From: a virus
Virus record (IMG/VR): IMGVR_UViG_3300050821_022438
Location: 1 to 37,961 of that record
Strand: one strand, 5' to 3'
DNA: 37,961 nucleotides
Part shown: positions 6,644 to 14,564 of the stretch, in pieces
Numbering within the stretch: the first letter of the stretch is position 1
Layout: every line of letters begins with the position of its first letter
Made by a program: the position numbers and the translations under genes
Notes under the pieces: generated by a model
What the model was told of the DNA's origin: nothing
What the model saw: only the letters and a program-made list of their open reading frames with translations
The model's database searches: none

Positions 6644-6838
6644 ATGAGAGGTCATTCCAGTCCGCAGTTTCCCTTGGTCGAGCGGATTCGTCGGTTCGCC
6701 GCCGCGCTGACCGAAATCATCTCTATCCTTGAACGCACCCTCCTAAAGATTTTCAGGTCCGCCGAGCGCATTCTTTTTCACATCGTCATTTTCGCGGGAG
6801 CACTCTACGCCGTGTATCAGATTCTTAAACACCATTGA
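6644..6838 (+). CDS. Small amphipathic-helix/TM protein
   Basis: 64 residues. The N-terminal two-thirds form amphipathic helix (VERIRRFAAALTEIISILER), followed by one hydrophobic segment (ILFHIVIFAGALYAVYQIL). I start at ATG 6644; a TTG at 6641 would add one residue. Size and topology are like small phage membrane proteins, but position in the accessory region does not indicate a lysis role. Function unknown. Confidence 0.5.
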   Translation: MRGHSSPQFPLVERIRRFAAALTEIISILERTLLKIFRSAERILFHIVIFAGALYAVYQILKHH

Positions 6839-6961
6839 ATCAGATAGATACCGCCGCTGTTCGAGTAACTGCCAAACTTAACATAATACCGTCGGCCGTT
6901 GACGGGTGCGTTGGTCGGTACAGAATTGGTTCAACACGAAAGGCACCACGGGTGAACTTTC
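6839..6961. other. 123-nt gap without a convincing gene
   Basis: Lies between the small membrane-protein genes at 6644 and 6962. A minus-strand frame at 6817-6930 contains NGRRYYVKFGSYSNSGGIYL, which reads like a fragment of a phage structural protein, but it lacks a start and is broken. It may be a gene remnant. Confidence 0.3.
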
Positions 6962-7168
6962 ATGCCAGTTCAAATTCAAATCGACCATCTCATTCATTTC
7001 TATGACACCCTCACGTTGAGCGAGCTGGTCATCGTCCGCCTCCTGATGTATCTAGTGTTTATCTACGGGGCTTGGCATATCACGCGCGCACTTTACCATG
7101 CAGAGAAACCCCCGAGTACGTCCCGAATCTCCAAGAGGAAGAAAAGGAAGAAGCGATCAAGGAAGTAA
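6962..7168 (+). CDS. Small membrane protein with basic tail
   Basis: 68 residues. One hydrophobic segment (residues ~21-40, LVIVRLLMYLVFIYGAWHI) is followed by a very basic C-terminus (SKRKKRKKRSRK) that should stay in the cytoplasm. The 123 nt before it (6839-6961) hold no convincing gene. Function unknown; it may form a unit with the 6644 gene. Confidence 0.5.
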   Translation: MPVQIQIDHLIHFYDTLTLSELVIVRLLMYLVFIYGAWHITRALYHAEKPPSTSRISKRKKRKKRSRK

Positions 7169-7188
7169 CACTTATCCCCAGCCAAAAG

Positions 7189-7216
7189 TTGACGGGTTAT
7201 GGCGGCGCGGTATGAT
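7189..7216 (+). promoter_or_regulatory. Sigma70-like promoter before the 7253 gene
   Basis: TTGACG (7189-7194), a 16-nt spacer and TATGAT (7211-7216), each hexamer one mismatch from consensus. It starts a unit of four or five small genes (7253-8412). A TTATCCCCAG sequence just upstream (7172-7181) resembles the TTATCCACA element of the late promoter at 19245. Confidence 0.65.
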
Positions 7217-7228
7217 TAAGGAAACCCC

Positions 7229-7236
7229 GGTCGAAA
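7229..7236 (+). promoter_or_regulatory. GGTCGAAA leader element (copy 1)
   Basis: Exact GGTCGAAA, 24 nt from its first base to the ATG at 7253, in an A-rich leader without a Shine-Dalgarno site. The same 8-mer occurs upstream of three other genes (27397, 27955, 37398). Confidence 0.45.
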
Positions 7237-7252
7237 ATAATCCAACCAAACA

Positions 7253-7642
7253 ATGACACGTTTTCTCGCCCGTATTTGGGCCAAGCATTCCTACATCTTT
7301 CGTTTAGAGGCAGAGGCACGCACGAGCGAAATTAACGCCGGCCTCGCCTCGAAGCGCGCCGCAGAAAAACGCGCGTATGTCGAGCAGTTAGAAAACGAAG
7401 CGGCCGCGATCGAGGAAAATATCGCCCGCGAATTAGAAAAGGATGAATACAAAAATCTCGCCGGCCAAGAGAAGTACGAAGCCGACCGGGAGAAGCGCGA
7501 CGCCGAAAAAGTCATCGAAGATAAGCGCGCCACCGCAAAACAGGAAGCCGAAACCGCGAAGGGCGGAGAAGATGCCGCGAAAGTATTCCGCCAGAACGCC
7601 GAAAACAGTCGCGCAGTAGCAGACAAAATCCGCGCGCTCTAA
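7253..7642 (+). CDS. Coiled-coil protein, unknown function
   Basis: 129 residues. After a short N-terminus (MTRFLARIWAKHSYIFRL), nearly the whole protein is charged helix rich in Ala, Glu, Lys and Arg (e.g. EAAAIEENIARELEKDEY), predicting a long coiled coil without cysteines or membrane segments. It is the first gene of a promoter-led unit and its TAA overlaps the next ATG (TAATG). No family recognised. Confidence 0.6.
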   Translation: MTRFLARIWAKHSYIFRLEAEARTSEINAGLASKRAAEKRAYVEQLENEAAAIEENIARELEKDEYKNLAGQEKYEADREKRDAEKVIEDKRATAKQEAETAKGGEDAAKVFRQNAENSRAVADKIRAL

Positions 7643-7830
7643 TGGCCGAAAAAAAACCGCCCGCCCCCAAAATAATCCAAGTCATGACGACCGACCACGG
7701 AAGACTGGTAGGCGTCCTTTACGCGAACGGCCGGGTGTTCTTCTGGACGTACACAAAACTGCCCGAGGGGAAAGGCGCAGGCGAAGGATTCTGGGCGGAG
7801 ATGGCGTATCCGGATCTCAATACGAAATAA
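7642..7830 (+). CDS. Small hypothetical protein
   Basis: 62 residues. Beta-rich pattern with aromatic residues (LVGVLYANGRVFFWTYTKL ... GFWAEMAYPDL), resembling a small SH3-like or WD-like strand set. The start overlaps the preceding stop. Unknown function. Confidence 0.55.
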   Translation: MAEKKPPAPKIIQVMTTDHGRLVGVLYANGRVFFWTYTKLPEGKGAGEGFWAEMAYPDLNTK

Positions 7831-7831
7831 A

Positions 7832-8206
7832 ATGACCTGTAGAATTTGCAAATGCACTGACGAGCAAGCGTGTCCGGAAGGATGTTCTTGGGTTTTGCCG
7901 GGCCTTTGTTCCAATCCGGACTGTCTCTCGTCCAAAAAGCTCCTGCCAGGGAATACAAAAGATCCGGGCGAACTCTCGTTCAATTTCAGTCCCATTTCGA
8001 TTAGTTACCACGTCGGGAACGAGTACGTGCGTATTCAAAGAACCATCCGCAAAAATGGCCCGCATCGCGACTCCAAAGGACTTCTGAAGGAAGGTATAGG
8101 CCCGATAAGCCGCGGCTATTTTTTCAAAGTAGACCGGATCGGCAAGGCCTATTACGCGGTGTACAAATTTCCGGATGGCGAAGCCCGGAAGAATCGAATC
8201 AACTGA
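7832..8206 (+). CDS. Zinc-binding protein with CxxCxC...CxxC head
   Basis: 124 residues. The first ~30 residues, MTCRICKCTDEQACPEGCSW followed by PGLCSNPDC, match a cysteine-rich motif frequent in small phage proteins (CRICGCT..ACPGGCSW..LC..C), likely binding zinc. The remaining ~90 residues are a separate, beta-rich domain (ISYHVGNEYVRIQRTI, YAVYKFPDG). It is tightly placed between 7642 and 8206 genes with overlapping start and stop codons. Function unknown. Confidence 0.65.
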   Translation: MTCRICKCTDEQACPEGCSWVLPGLCSNPDCLSSKKLLPGNTKDPGELSFNFSPISISYHVGNEYVRIQRTIRKNGPHRDSKGLLKEGIGPISRGYFFKVDRIGKAYYAVYKFPDGEARKNRIN

Positions 8207-8412
8207 TGATCGAACGCTACACCATCAAAGCCGCGCCCGCCGTCCCCCATAAAGAGATCCTGAAAAAGCTCCAAGAGACGAAGGATTTTTCGCCCGAAGA
8301 ATTACAGAAGCTCCAGCACCTCAAAGTGAAGATCGAAGTGATCTGCGAGGCGGGGGATTTGAAGAAGATCAGCGATATGCTCAGGGAGCTTTCCCAGAAA
8401 TCACATTCTTAA
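8206..8412 (+). CDS. Small helical hypothetical protein
   Basis: 68 residues, alpha/beta pattern (RYTIKAAP..., KEILKKLQETKD, VKIEVICEAGDLKKISDMLREL). ATG at 8206 overlaps the previous TGA. Its last 32 nt overlap the 3' end of the convergent minus-strand gene at 8381. Unknown function. Confidence 0.55.
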   Translation: MIERYTIKAAPAVPHKEILKKLQETKDFSPEELQKLQHLKVKIEVICEAGDLKKISDMLRELSQKSHS

Positions 8413-9232
8413 ACATTACGGCTATGACCGCTTCTTTGCGCACCGTGAATGGTAGTATCCCGTTATCGGTTTTTTCTATCATGAAATATCGGGAATCATC
8501 CTCCGCAATAAGGCGCAGAAACGCCGTTGATTGAGGCTCATACTCGTAACCACCATCGCTTTTCACACCTCCCGTTAGAAACCCTAGGTTTTCTTTCACA
8601 ATGATAGTCACGATCCCAAAATCCTTATTGGATTTCGCCAGGTCAGCTCCAAAGGAAACCTTGTCCTCGTCACTGCCGGCACGTTTTACTTCACGTGCTT
8701 CAGAAAGCGCGATCGAGCGAATATTTGTTCCAAAAGCCATGAGAACTACCATCGCCCCAAAAATTGCGAGCGGATATCGCTCGACCGTTTGAACCGACAT
8801 GAGACTGTATCCGACTATCACCGGCGATAGTAACGTCATAAATTCAAAGAATATGCGACCGAACCCGGATTGAATATCGAGTGCCATTTCTATCCGTGCA
8901 ACGATTATTACAAGAATGATGAGTCCCAGAGACAATACAATATGAAGTCGGTTCGGAAGTAGCCGATGCCAAGGCAAAGGAATAAACCCTGTTAGCCCGC
9001 ATAACATGAACAGCAAGCATCGTTGATAGGAAATAACCGCGAACATATCTGCTGCCGGTTTTACACCGATCGCGCTGGGCGGGAACCCTAGTGATATCAA
9101 GAGACCACGCGCAAAGACGGCGCTCCCGAACGACACCAAGAAGACAATCAATACGGATAGAGCAGCCAGAATGCCCCCAATTTTCACTATGTCAATTGCT
9201 GTGGCATCTCTCGCCCCTTCTTTCACAGCCAT
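8381..9232 (-). CDS. Multi-pass membrane protein, minus-strand accessory gene
   Basis: 283 residues, starting MAVKEGARDATAIDIVKIGG. The start at 9232 is fixed by GGAGG 5-6 nt upstream and a promoter 22-50 nt upstream; a longer frame to 9595 would overlap the terminase small subunit gene. About five hydrophobic segments lie in residues ~18-175 (e.g. LSVLIVFLVSFGSAVFA, IVLSLGLIILVIIVA, AIFGAMVVLMAFG). A soluble C-terminal domain of ~100 residues follows (GIVTIIVKENLGF ... YFMIEK). It is isolated among + strand genes. No family recognised. Confidence 0.7.
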   Translation of the reverse strand: MAVKEGARDATAIDIVKIGGILAALSVLIVFLVSFGSAVFARGLLISLGFPPSAIGVKPAADMFAVISYQRCLLFMLCGLTGFIPLPWHRLLPNRLHIVLSLGLIILVIIVARIEMALDIQSGFGRIFFEFMTLLSPVIVGYSLMSVQTVERYPLAIFGAMVVLMAFGTNIRSIALSEAREVKRAGSDEDKVSFGADLAKSNKDFGIVTIIVKENLGFLTGGVKSDGGYEYEPQSTAFLRLIAEDDSRYFMIEKTDNGILPFTVRKEAVIAVMFKNVISGKAP

Positions 9233-9253
9233 ATACACCTCCGGCTCTGTAAC

Positions 9254-9282
9254 GTTATAATCAAATAAATCCCCGCCGTAAA
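9254..9282 (-). promoter_or_regulatory. Sigma70-like promoter for the minus-strand gene at 9232
   Basis: On the minus strand, -35 TTTACG (9277-9282), a 17-nt spacer and -10 TATAAC (9254-9259), followed by GGAGG and ATG. Confidence 0.65.
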
Positions 9283-9304
9283 CCCCCGTAAGACCCAAAT
9301 CCTC

Positions 9305-9817
9305 ATGCCACGCCTTACTCAAGAGCACAAGCAGTTCTACAAGTCCAAAATCCGGGCGCTCATCGCCGTGGATCACGGTATTTCCCGTCTTGAGATTCAA
9401 AAGCGGCTGGACCAGGACGGTCTGCACCTCGACTTGCATTACGTTGGGAAGCTCTTTGACGAAATCCTTGCCGAACGGGCTCACCGCATGGACCGCCGCC
9501 TCTTGAACCAAACCCTTTCCGCCTTCGAAGACACCATGACCGAGATCGTTCGTGTAGCGTGGGAGATCGCGAATACGAAATACATCAACCCGCAAGCACG
9601 CGTCATGGCCTTACGCGAAGTCCGCGAAGCCCACAACGACGTGTTTCAAAAATTATTCGACGCCGGAATATTCGAAAAGAAACTCGGCTCGCTTGACCTG
9701 ACCGTAAGAAACGCGCCGCTCCCGGAAGAAAAGAAAAAGGCGATCCGGGAAGTGTTCGAACAATGGGGACTGTTACCGGCCCCGAAGGAGGATGCACCAA
9801 CTAGCCCCGCCGGCTGA
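9305..9817 (+). CDS. terS: Terminase small subunit (probable)
   Basis: 170 residues. The N-terminal ~65 residues are helical and HTH-like (ISRLEIQKRLDQDGLHLDLH), the middle is helical, and the C-terminus ends in a helix and Pro-rich tail. It lies immediately upstream of, and overlaps, the large terminase gene, the usual place for the DNA-recognition subunit that binds the packaging site. The identification rests on this position and the HTH-plus-helical layout rather than on a strong sequence signature. The start ATG lies in the divergent region shared with the minus-strand promoter; no Shine-Dalgarno site. Confidence 0.65.
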   Translation: MPRLTQEHKQFYKSKIRALIAVDHGISRLEIQKRLDQDGLHLDLHYVGKLFDEILAERAHRMDRRLLNQTLSAFEDTMTEIVRVAWEIANTKYINPQARVMALREVREAHNDVFQKLFDAGIFEKKLGSLDLTVRNAPLPEEKKKAIREVFEQWGLLPAPKEDAPTSPAG

Positions 9818-11231
9818 GACATTCTTCGAAACGCATGAAGCCCGCAAAGAGTCCGCCAAGACTCTCCTCGGTTTTTCGCTTGTTTATCTCACCGGATATT
9901 TCACCGATCCGCCCGCGACGTTCCACGCCGAGCTGATCCATTCCCTCGAAAACGAAAAACTCCAGCGTTTGCTTGTCATCGGCTTCCGCGGCTCGGGCAA
10001 GAGCACACTCGGCTCACTGGCTTTACCTCTGTGGGCCGCGATCGAATATCCCGAAAAATATCCCTTCATCATCCTCGTTGCTGATTCAAGCCGGCAAGCG
10101 ACACTCAACATCTCCGCGATCAAACATGAGCTCGAAACAAACAACCTCATCAAGCAGGACTACGGGGAGATAAAGGGCAAGGTGATCGAAGACTTTTCCC
10201 TGCAAGGCGAAGGGGAGGAATGGCAGAAACAGAACATCGTCTTATCGAACGGCGTGCGCATCTTGGCGCGATCGCGCGGGCAAAAGGTTCGTGGGCTCCG
10301 TCATCTTCAGCATCGTCCCAAACTCGTCGTGATTGACGACCCGGAAGACGGCGAATGGGTCAGGACGAAAGAGAACAGAGACAAGACCGACCGGTGGCTC
10401 CATTCCGAGATAATCCCTGGCCTCGACGCCCGCAAAGGAAAGCTCGTCGTCATCGGCAATCTTCTCCACATGGATGCGCTGCTTTCTCGTCTCAAAGCGC
10501 CCGGCACGCAGTTCAAAGTCCTTGAATATCCCCTCATTGACAAAGACGGCCGGTGCACGTGGCCCGCGATGTATCCGACCGAAAAAGCGCTCAAAGCGAA
10601 AGAGCAAGACATGGGCACGATCCCCTGGCAAAGGGAAATGCTCCTGAAGATCGTCGCCGACGAAGACCAGATCATCACGCCTGAAGATATTCATTATTAC
10701 GACGCAATTCCGAATGGTGCCGTCGCCGCGCTCAAAGGCCACGGAATAGACCTCGCCATCAGTCAAAAAGAAAACGCGGATTACACGACCGATGTCGAAG
10801 GGGATGTGTTTTATGTGGACGACGCGCCGAAGATTTTCATTCTGCCCAATCCCTACAACGAGCACGTCGTTTTTCACGACTTTATGAAATATGTGAGAGC
10901 GATTCCCGGCGAACGAAAGGGAGCGCATATATTCTTTGTCGAGGACGTAGGCTATCAGAAAGCCGCCATTCAAGAGATGGAGCGCATGATGTTGCCCGTC
11001 GTGCCGATCCGGCCGACGACGGACAAACGCAGCCGGTTGCAAGTGGTCGCGCCGTACATAAAAAACGGAACCGTCCTTTTTCCCAGAACTGGGTGCGAGC
11101 AGTTGCTAGGGCAAATATTTAATCTTGGCGTGGAGTCACACGACGATTTGTGCGACGGGCTGACTACTTTGCTTCAGGGCTTGGTATCGCAGGGGTTGGA
11201 GTTGCCGAAGATACAGTGGATTGAGACGTAG
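9792..11231 (+). CDS. terL: Terminase large subunit
   Basis: 479 residues. The ATPase half has Walker A GFRGSGKST at 64-72 and Walker B KLVVIDDPED at 177-186, with the expected motif III LVVIGN at ~218-223. The C-terminal nuclease (RNase H fold) shows its acidic residues at D320 (HGIDLAIS), D385 (FFVEDVGYQK) and D451/D452 (SHDDLCDG). It powers DNA translocation into the prohead and cuts the concatemer. The ATG lies inside the end of the small subunit gene; AGGAGG directly abuts it, closer than usual, so coupling to the upstream gene is likely. Confidence 0.95.
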   Translation: MHQLAPPAETFFETHEARKESAKTLLGFSLVYLTGYFTDPPATFHAELIHSLENEKLQRLLVIGFRGSGKSTLGSLALPLWAAIEYPEKYPFIILVADSSRQATLNISAIKHELETNNLIKQDYGEIKGKVIEDFSLQGEGEEWQKQNIVLSNGVRILARSRGQKVRGLRHLQHRPKLVVIDDPEDGEWVRTKENRDKTDRWLHSEIIPGLDARKGKLVVIGNLLHMDALLSRLKAPGTQFKVLEYPLIDKDGRCTWPAMYPTEKALKAKEQDMGTIPWQREMLLKIVADEDQIITPEDIHYYDAIPNGAVAALKGHGIDLAISQKENADYTTDVEGDVFYVDDAPKIFILPNPYNEHVVFHDFMKYVRAIPGERKGAHIFFVEDVGYQKAAIQEMERMMLPVVPIRPTTDKRSRLQVVAPYIKNGTVLFPRTGCEQLLGQIFNLGVESHDDLCDGLTTLLQGLVSQGLELPKIQWIET

Positions 11232-11729
11232 CTAAAACTTTATTCCTTCAACACGCCATCCGTCATCGTAGAGCTTAAATAACGCCTGCGCTTTTTGCGG
11301 GGTTCCGGTCGTGCCCGTATACTTATTTACGAAATCTGGCGTATTAGCGAACTGCCACGTGAAGTCTACGATTTTTCCTCCAACGCTCGGAGGCCCATCA
11401 GTTATACCAGTTACTTCAGATACCTTTTTTTGAAGTGGTGCTCCTTTCAAGGTAGCCTGCCCAGCCAAGTACCAATATTGAGTGAAATAAGCTTGCCCCG
11501 CCGGTGAAAGCTGAAAATTGTTTAAAACTCCATCGTGCTTTGCCATTTCAAAGGCTTCCTGGCTAACGTGAACAGTCTGCTCCGAACCTAGTTTGTCGTA
11601 CTTCATCAGGATGGATAGCGCAGTTCCGCGTGACAGGTCTTTCGAATTCGTTGAACTGCAACTTAGCTGAAAAATCGCAACAGCAAGGGCGGTCGCCCGA
11701 TAAACTCCACAAGTGAATGACCGGTGCAT
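11232..11729 (-). CDS. Exported (possibly lipid-anchored) protein, minus-strand accessory gene
   Basis: 165 residues. A short N-terminal hydrophobic region (ATALAVAIFQLSCSS) looks like a signal peptide; the cysteine is in lipobox position but the -3 residue is Gln, so lipid attachment is uncertain. The remainder is soluble, with FTWQFANTPDFVNKYTG and a C-terminal LYDDGWRVEGIKF that resembles small NTF2-like or lipoprotein domains. AGGAG lies 7-8 nt upstream of ATG. Its stop directly abuts the stop of the terminase gene. Fifth and last of the minus-strand envelope-protein genes. Confidence 0.65.
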   Translation of the reverse strand: MHRSFTCGVYRATALAVAIFQLSCSSTNSKDLSRGTALSILMKYDKLGSEQTVHVSQEAFEMAKHDGVLNNFQLSPAGQAYFTQYWYLAGQATLKGAPLQKKVSEVTGITDGPPSVGGKIVDFTWQFANTPDFVNKYTGTTGTPQKAQALFKLYDDGWRVEGIKF

Positions 11730-11861
11730 TTTCGCTCCTTAGGCTTGTGGTACTACGAGGGAAGGTCGGAAGGATACAGCGGATCATCGGCACGACGCAA
11801 CGGAATAGATATGCACATGGCTATTTCCCGCCGCCGCACTAGAATTAAGTCAATCCCTCCC

Positions 11862-12236
11862 ATGCAAGCCCTCGAAGTCCGCCGCGTCACCCATTCCGAA
11901 GACTTACTCAAGCCCGGCGATTATGTTTACGTCCCCAAGCGTCCGCCGATCGTAACGTACGAACGGAAACTGCTTGAAGCCCCGCCAGGATTCTTCGCCA
12001 AGCTTTGGTGGCATTGGTTCGGTCAAAAATACACGATAAAACAGATCGTCGAGCTCCAATGGCCCGAATGCGACGTTGCGGTATTAAACTGCCCTGACTG
12101 CAACTCACCCGTCGCCACCACCGGCAGGCACAAGATCGTTTCTATCGAACCGTTAACGATCGAAACGCCCATCACCTGCCCGTACTCCAAAGACTTCACG
12201 TTCAAGGTCAGCGAAGGAAAAATCATGCCCGCGTAA
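11862..12236 (+). CDS. Zinc-site protein between terminase and portal
   Basis: 124 residues from ATG 11862 (MQALEVRRVTHSEDLLKPGD). ATGs at 11811 and 11817 would add a basic 15-17 residue extension; I prefer 11862 because the region before it is shared with the divergent gene's upstream region. CPDC at about residues 76-79 and a later TCPYSKDF give three cysteines of a possible zinc site within a beta-rich protein. The stop overlaps the portal ATG (TAATGG). A head-related role is possible from position only. Confidence 0.6.
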   Translation: MQALEVRRVTHSEDLLKPGDYVYVPKRPPIVTYERKLLEAPPGFFAKLWWHWFGQKYTIKQIVELQWPECDVAVLNCPDCNSPVATTGRHKIVSIEPLTIETPITCPYSKDFTFKVSEGKIMPA

Positions 12237-14557
12237 TGGCTCCCTCCCTCAACGCAAAAGGCCCGAGCTGGCCCATCAGAGCTTTACGCAAGCTGAATCC
12301 TTTCGCGTCCCGCATCGAACCGGAAATCTATTCCCAAGGACAAAAGATCGAGTTCAACCGCTTCGGAATGGCGCGGGCCGTGACGACCAAGAGCGGCAAG
12401 AGAGTGTTTGGGGAGATCACCGGCGGCAATCAGTTCGCCATCGAGCGGCCGGGCGGGGGAAACCGCATCGATCCCGCCAAAGCGATGGCGAACAACAAAG
12501 GGTTCGTCTATGCCGCGGTGAAAGCGATCGCGCGCGAAGTGATGAACATCGAGTTCAGACTCTTTGAAATCGACGGCAAGAATCACAACGAGCTAAAGGA
12601 GCACGAATTACTCGATCTCTTAGACGGCGTGAACGAGTTCATGACCGGTCCCGAATTGAAATACCTCACGGTCGCTCACATGAATCTCGTCGGCAATGCC
12701 TACTGGCTTCTCTTGGGGGTCAAAAACGAAACGGACAAGCCGAAAGCAATTTATGTTCTCGACCCTTCCAAGGTGCGAGTCATTCTCGATCAGACCACGT
12801 TCCCTTATCAGATCAAGGGTTACCGGATGAAGCTGGAAACGAAGACCTATGACTATCAGCCTTACGAGATTCTTCATTTCCGCAATCCTGACCCGTTAAA
12901 TCCCTACGAAGGCGTCGGCCCCGTCCAGAACATCGCCGAGTGGATCGATCTCGACCATTACGCGATGGAATTCAACCGGAAGTTCTTCGTGAACGGCGCG
13001 CGCGTCGCTGGATTCCTGAAAAGCGATTTCGTGAGCGAAACGCAGGTGGAAACCTTGCGCATCGGTTTTGCGAACATGCACGAAGGGATTGACAACATGA
13101 ACCGCGTGGCTGTCCTGCCCAAAGGCGTGGAGTGGCAATCGGCCGGTTCCACCCCGAAGGATATGGATTTCAAAAATCTTTCCGAGGACGTGCGCGACCG
13201 CATCCTTGCGGCTTTCGGCGTTTCAAAGACCATTCTCGGTACTGCTGAGTCGGACACCAACCGCGCCACATCAGAGACTGCGGATTATGTCTTTGCAAAG
13301 CGAACCATCAAGCCCCTCATGCAACTCTTCTGTAGTTTCCTTAATGAACAGCTCGTCCCTCGCTACGGCGATGATCTGTACGTGAGCTTCATTGACCCCG
13401 TTCCGGAGGATCGCGGCGCACGGACGACGGAAATGCAGACGGCCGTCGGCAGCCAGCCGGTGCTCACGATCAACGAAGCGCGCGAGGAGTTTATGGGGTT
13501 GGGACCGGTCGAAGGCGGTGATGAGCTGATGAAGCCGAGCTCAATGGCCCCGGCCGTAGCGCCCGAGCCGGATGCACCGAAACCGAAGCCCGGCAAAGAA
13601 CCCGATGACAATGAGGATGAAGAAGAGAGCAAGAAAATCAAACTCGCGTTCCGTCCCATGCGCACGAAGTTACAGAAACGCGCGATGGCGCGAAAGCAGA
13701 TCCAGGCGGCCCTCGCCGCGACAATAAGGGAAGCCATCATCGACGCTGAGAAACACCCCACCAAGAAATTCGGCTCGACGAAAGAGAACGATGAATTCGT
13801 ATGGAAGAAATTCAGCGAGCACACCTACAGCGCGGAAAAGGAGATAGCGGATCTCGTCCGCAAGCTGAACAGCGAGCAGAAAAAGCAGGTGATGGAAAAT
13901 CTCCCGAAAGCCATAGAGAAGGGGATCGACCCCACCAAGCTCTTCGACGTGGACAAATGGATCTCGATCATGACCGACGCGCTCACGCCGACCATAGAAT
14001 CTCTCTTTGTGTCGGAAGGAAAAACGGCCGCAGCCGAATTAGGCAAACCCGAATTGAATCCCTTATCCGACGTGACCGCCGCAAAAGCCCTCCATGATTC
14101 CATTTCCATGATGTCCAAGAGCTACACCCAAACGACACTCGCCACGCTCGAAACGAAAATTAACGACGGTCTTTCGCAGGGACAAAGTTTGCAGCAGATT
14201 TCAAAGACGGTTGAGGATGTTTACGAATGGTCTGACACCTACCGGGCTGAGCGCGTTGCCAAGACGGAATCGTTCCGCACCGCGAACATGGGATTGAAAG
14301 AAGCGTGGAAACAATCGGGCGTCGTGAAGACGATCCGCTGGTATACGTCGGAAAAGAGCAATGTCTGTCCCTACTGCGAGGCGATGGACGGCAAAGTCAT
14401 TTCCATAGAGCAGAATTTCTTCAACAACGGCGATTCGCTCACGGTAGGCGAAGGTGATAATGCGAAGACCATGTCCTTCGATTACGGCGACGTGGGCGCG
14501 CCCCCTCTACATCCGCTCTGCGCTTGTTTCGCTCGCCCCGAAGAAATCTCAATCTAA
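12236..14557 (+). CDS. Portal protein fused to MuF/SPP1-gp7-like minor head protein
   Basis: 773 residues, much longer than a usual portal (~400-500). Residues ~80-430 read as an HK97/SPP1-type portal: AMANNKGFVYAAVKAIAREV, FYVLDPSKV-like wing region, PYEILHFRNPDPLNPYEGVG, VSKTILGTAESDTNRATSET. A Pro/Asp/Glu linker follows at ~440-470. The C-terminal ~300 residues are helical and end with CPYC (711-714), MDGK and PPLHPLCAC (~756-764), the signature of the Mu gpF/SPP1 gp7 minor head family. The portal forms the dodecameric DNA channel; MuF proteins are carried in the head. One chain combining both would place a MuF domain on every portal subunit. Confidence 0.88.
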   Translation: MAPSLNAKGPSWPIRALRKLNPFASRIEPEIYSQGQKIEFNRFGMARAVTTKSGKRVFGEITGGNQFAIERPGGGNRIDPAKAMANNKGFVYAAVKAIAREVMNIEFRLFEIDGKNHNELKEHELLDLLDGVNEFMTGPELKYLTVAHMNLVGNAYWLLLGVKNETDKPKAIYVLDPSKVRVILDQTTFPYQIKGYRMKLETKTYDYQPYEILHFRNPDPLNPYEGVGPVQNIAEWIDLDHYAMEFNRKFFVNGARVAGFLKSDFVSETQVETLRIGFANMHEGIDNMNRVAVLPKGVEWQSAGSTPKDMDFKNLSEDVRDRILAAFGVSKTILGTAESDTNRATSETADYVFAKRTIKPLMQLFCSFLNEQLVPRYGDDLYVSFIDPVPEDRGARTTEMQTAVGSQPVLTINEAREEFMGLGPVEGGDELMKPSSMAPAVAPEPDAPKPKPGKEPDDNEDEEESKKIKLAFRPMRTKLQKRAMARKQIQAALAATIREAIIDAEKHPTKKFGSTKENDEFVWKKFSEHTYSAEKEIADLVRKLNSEQKKQVMENLPKAIEKGIDPTKLFDVDKWISIMTDALTPTIESLFVSEGKTAAAELGKPELNPLSDVTAAKALHDSISMMSKSYTQTTLATLETKINDGLSQGQSLQQISKTVEDVYEWSDTYRAERVAKTESFRTANMGLKEAWKQSGVVKTIRWYTSEKSNVCPYCEAMDGKVISIEQNFFNNGDSLTVGEGDNAKTMSFDYGDVGAPPLHPLCACFARPEEISI

Positions 14558-14564
14558 TAAATAA

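Noticed and set aside
6817-6930. Minus-strand frame with NGRRYYVKFGSYSNSGGIYL as a gene
   Set aside because: It has no start, ends quickly at a TGA on the upstream side and overlaps the 6644 gene; at most a remnant.
8381-9595. A 404-residue minus-strand reading frame extending past 9232
   Set aside because: The part above 9232 overlaps the terminase small subunit gene, reads as an antisense shadow, and the promoter and GGAGG site clearly mark the start at 9232.
10242-11042. Long minus-strand frame inside the terminase gene
   Set aside because: It is antisense to a gene with all terminase motifs, has biased composition of a shadow frame and no ribosome site.
11724-11861. Upstream extension of the 11862 gene to 11724
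   Set aside because: It would overlap the start of the divergent minus-strand gene and adds a low-quality sequence; the ATGs at 11811/11817 remain possible.
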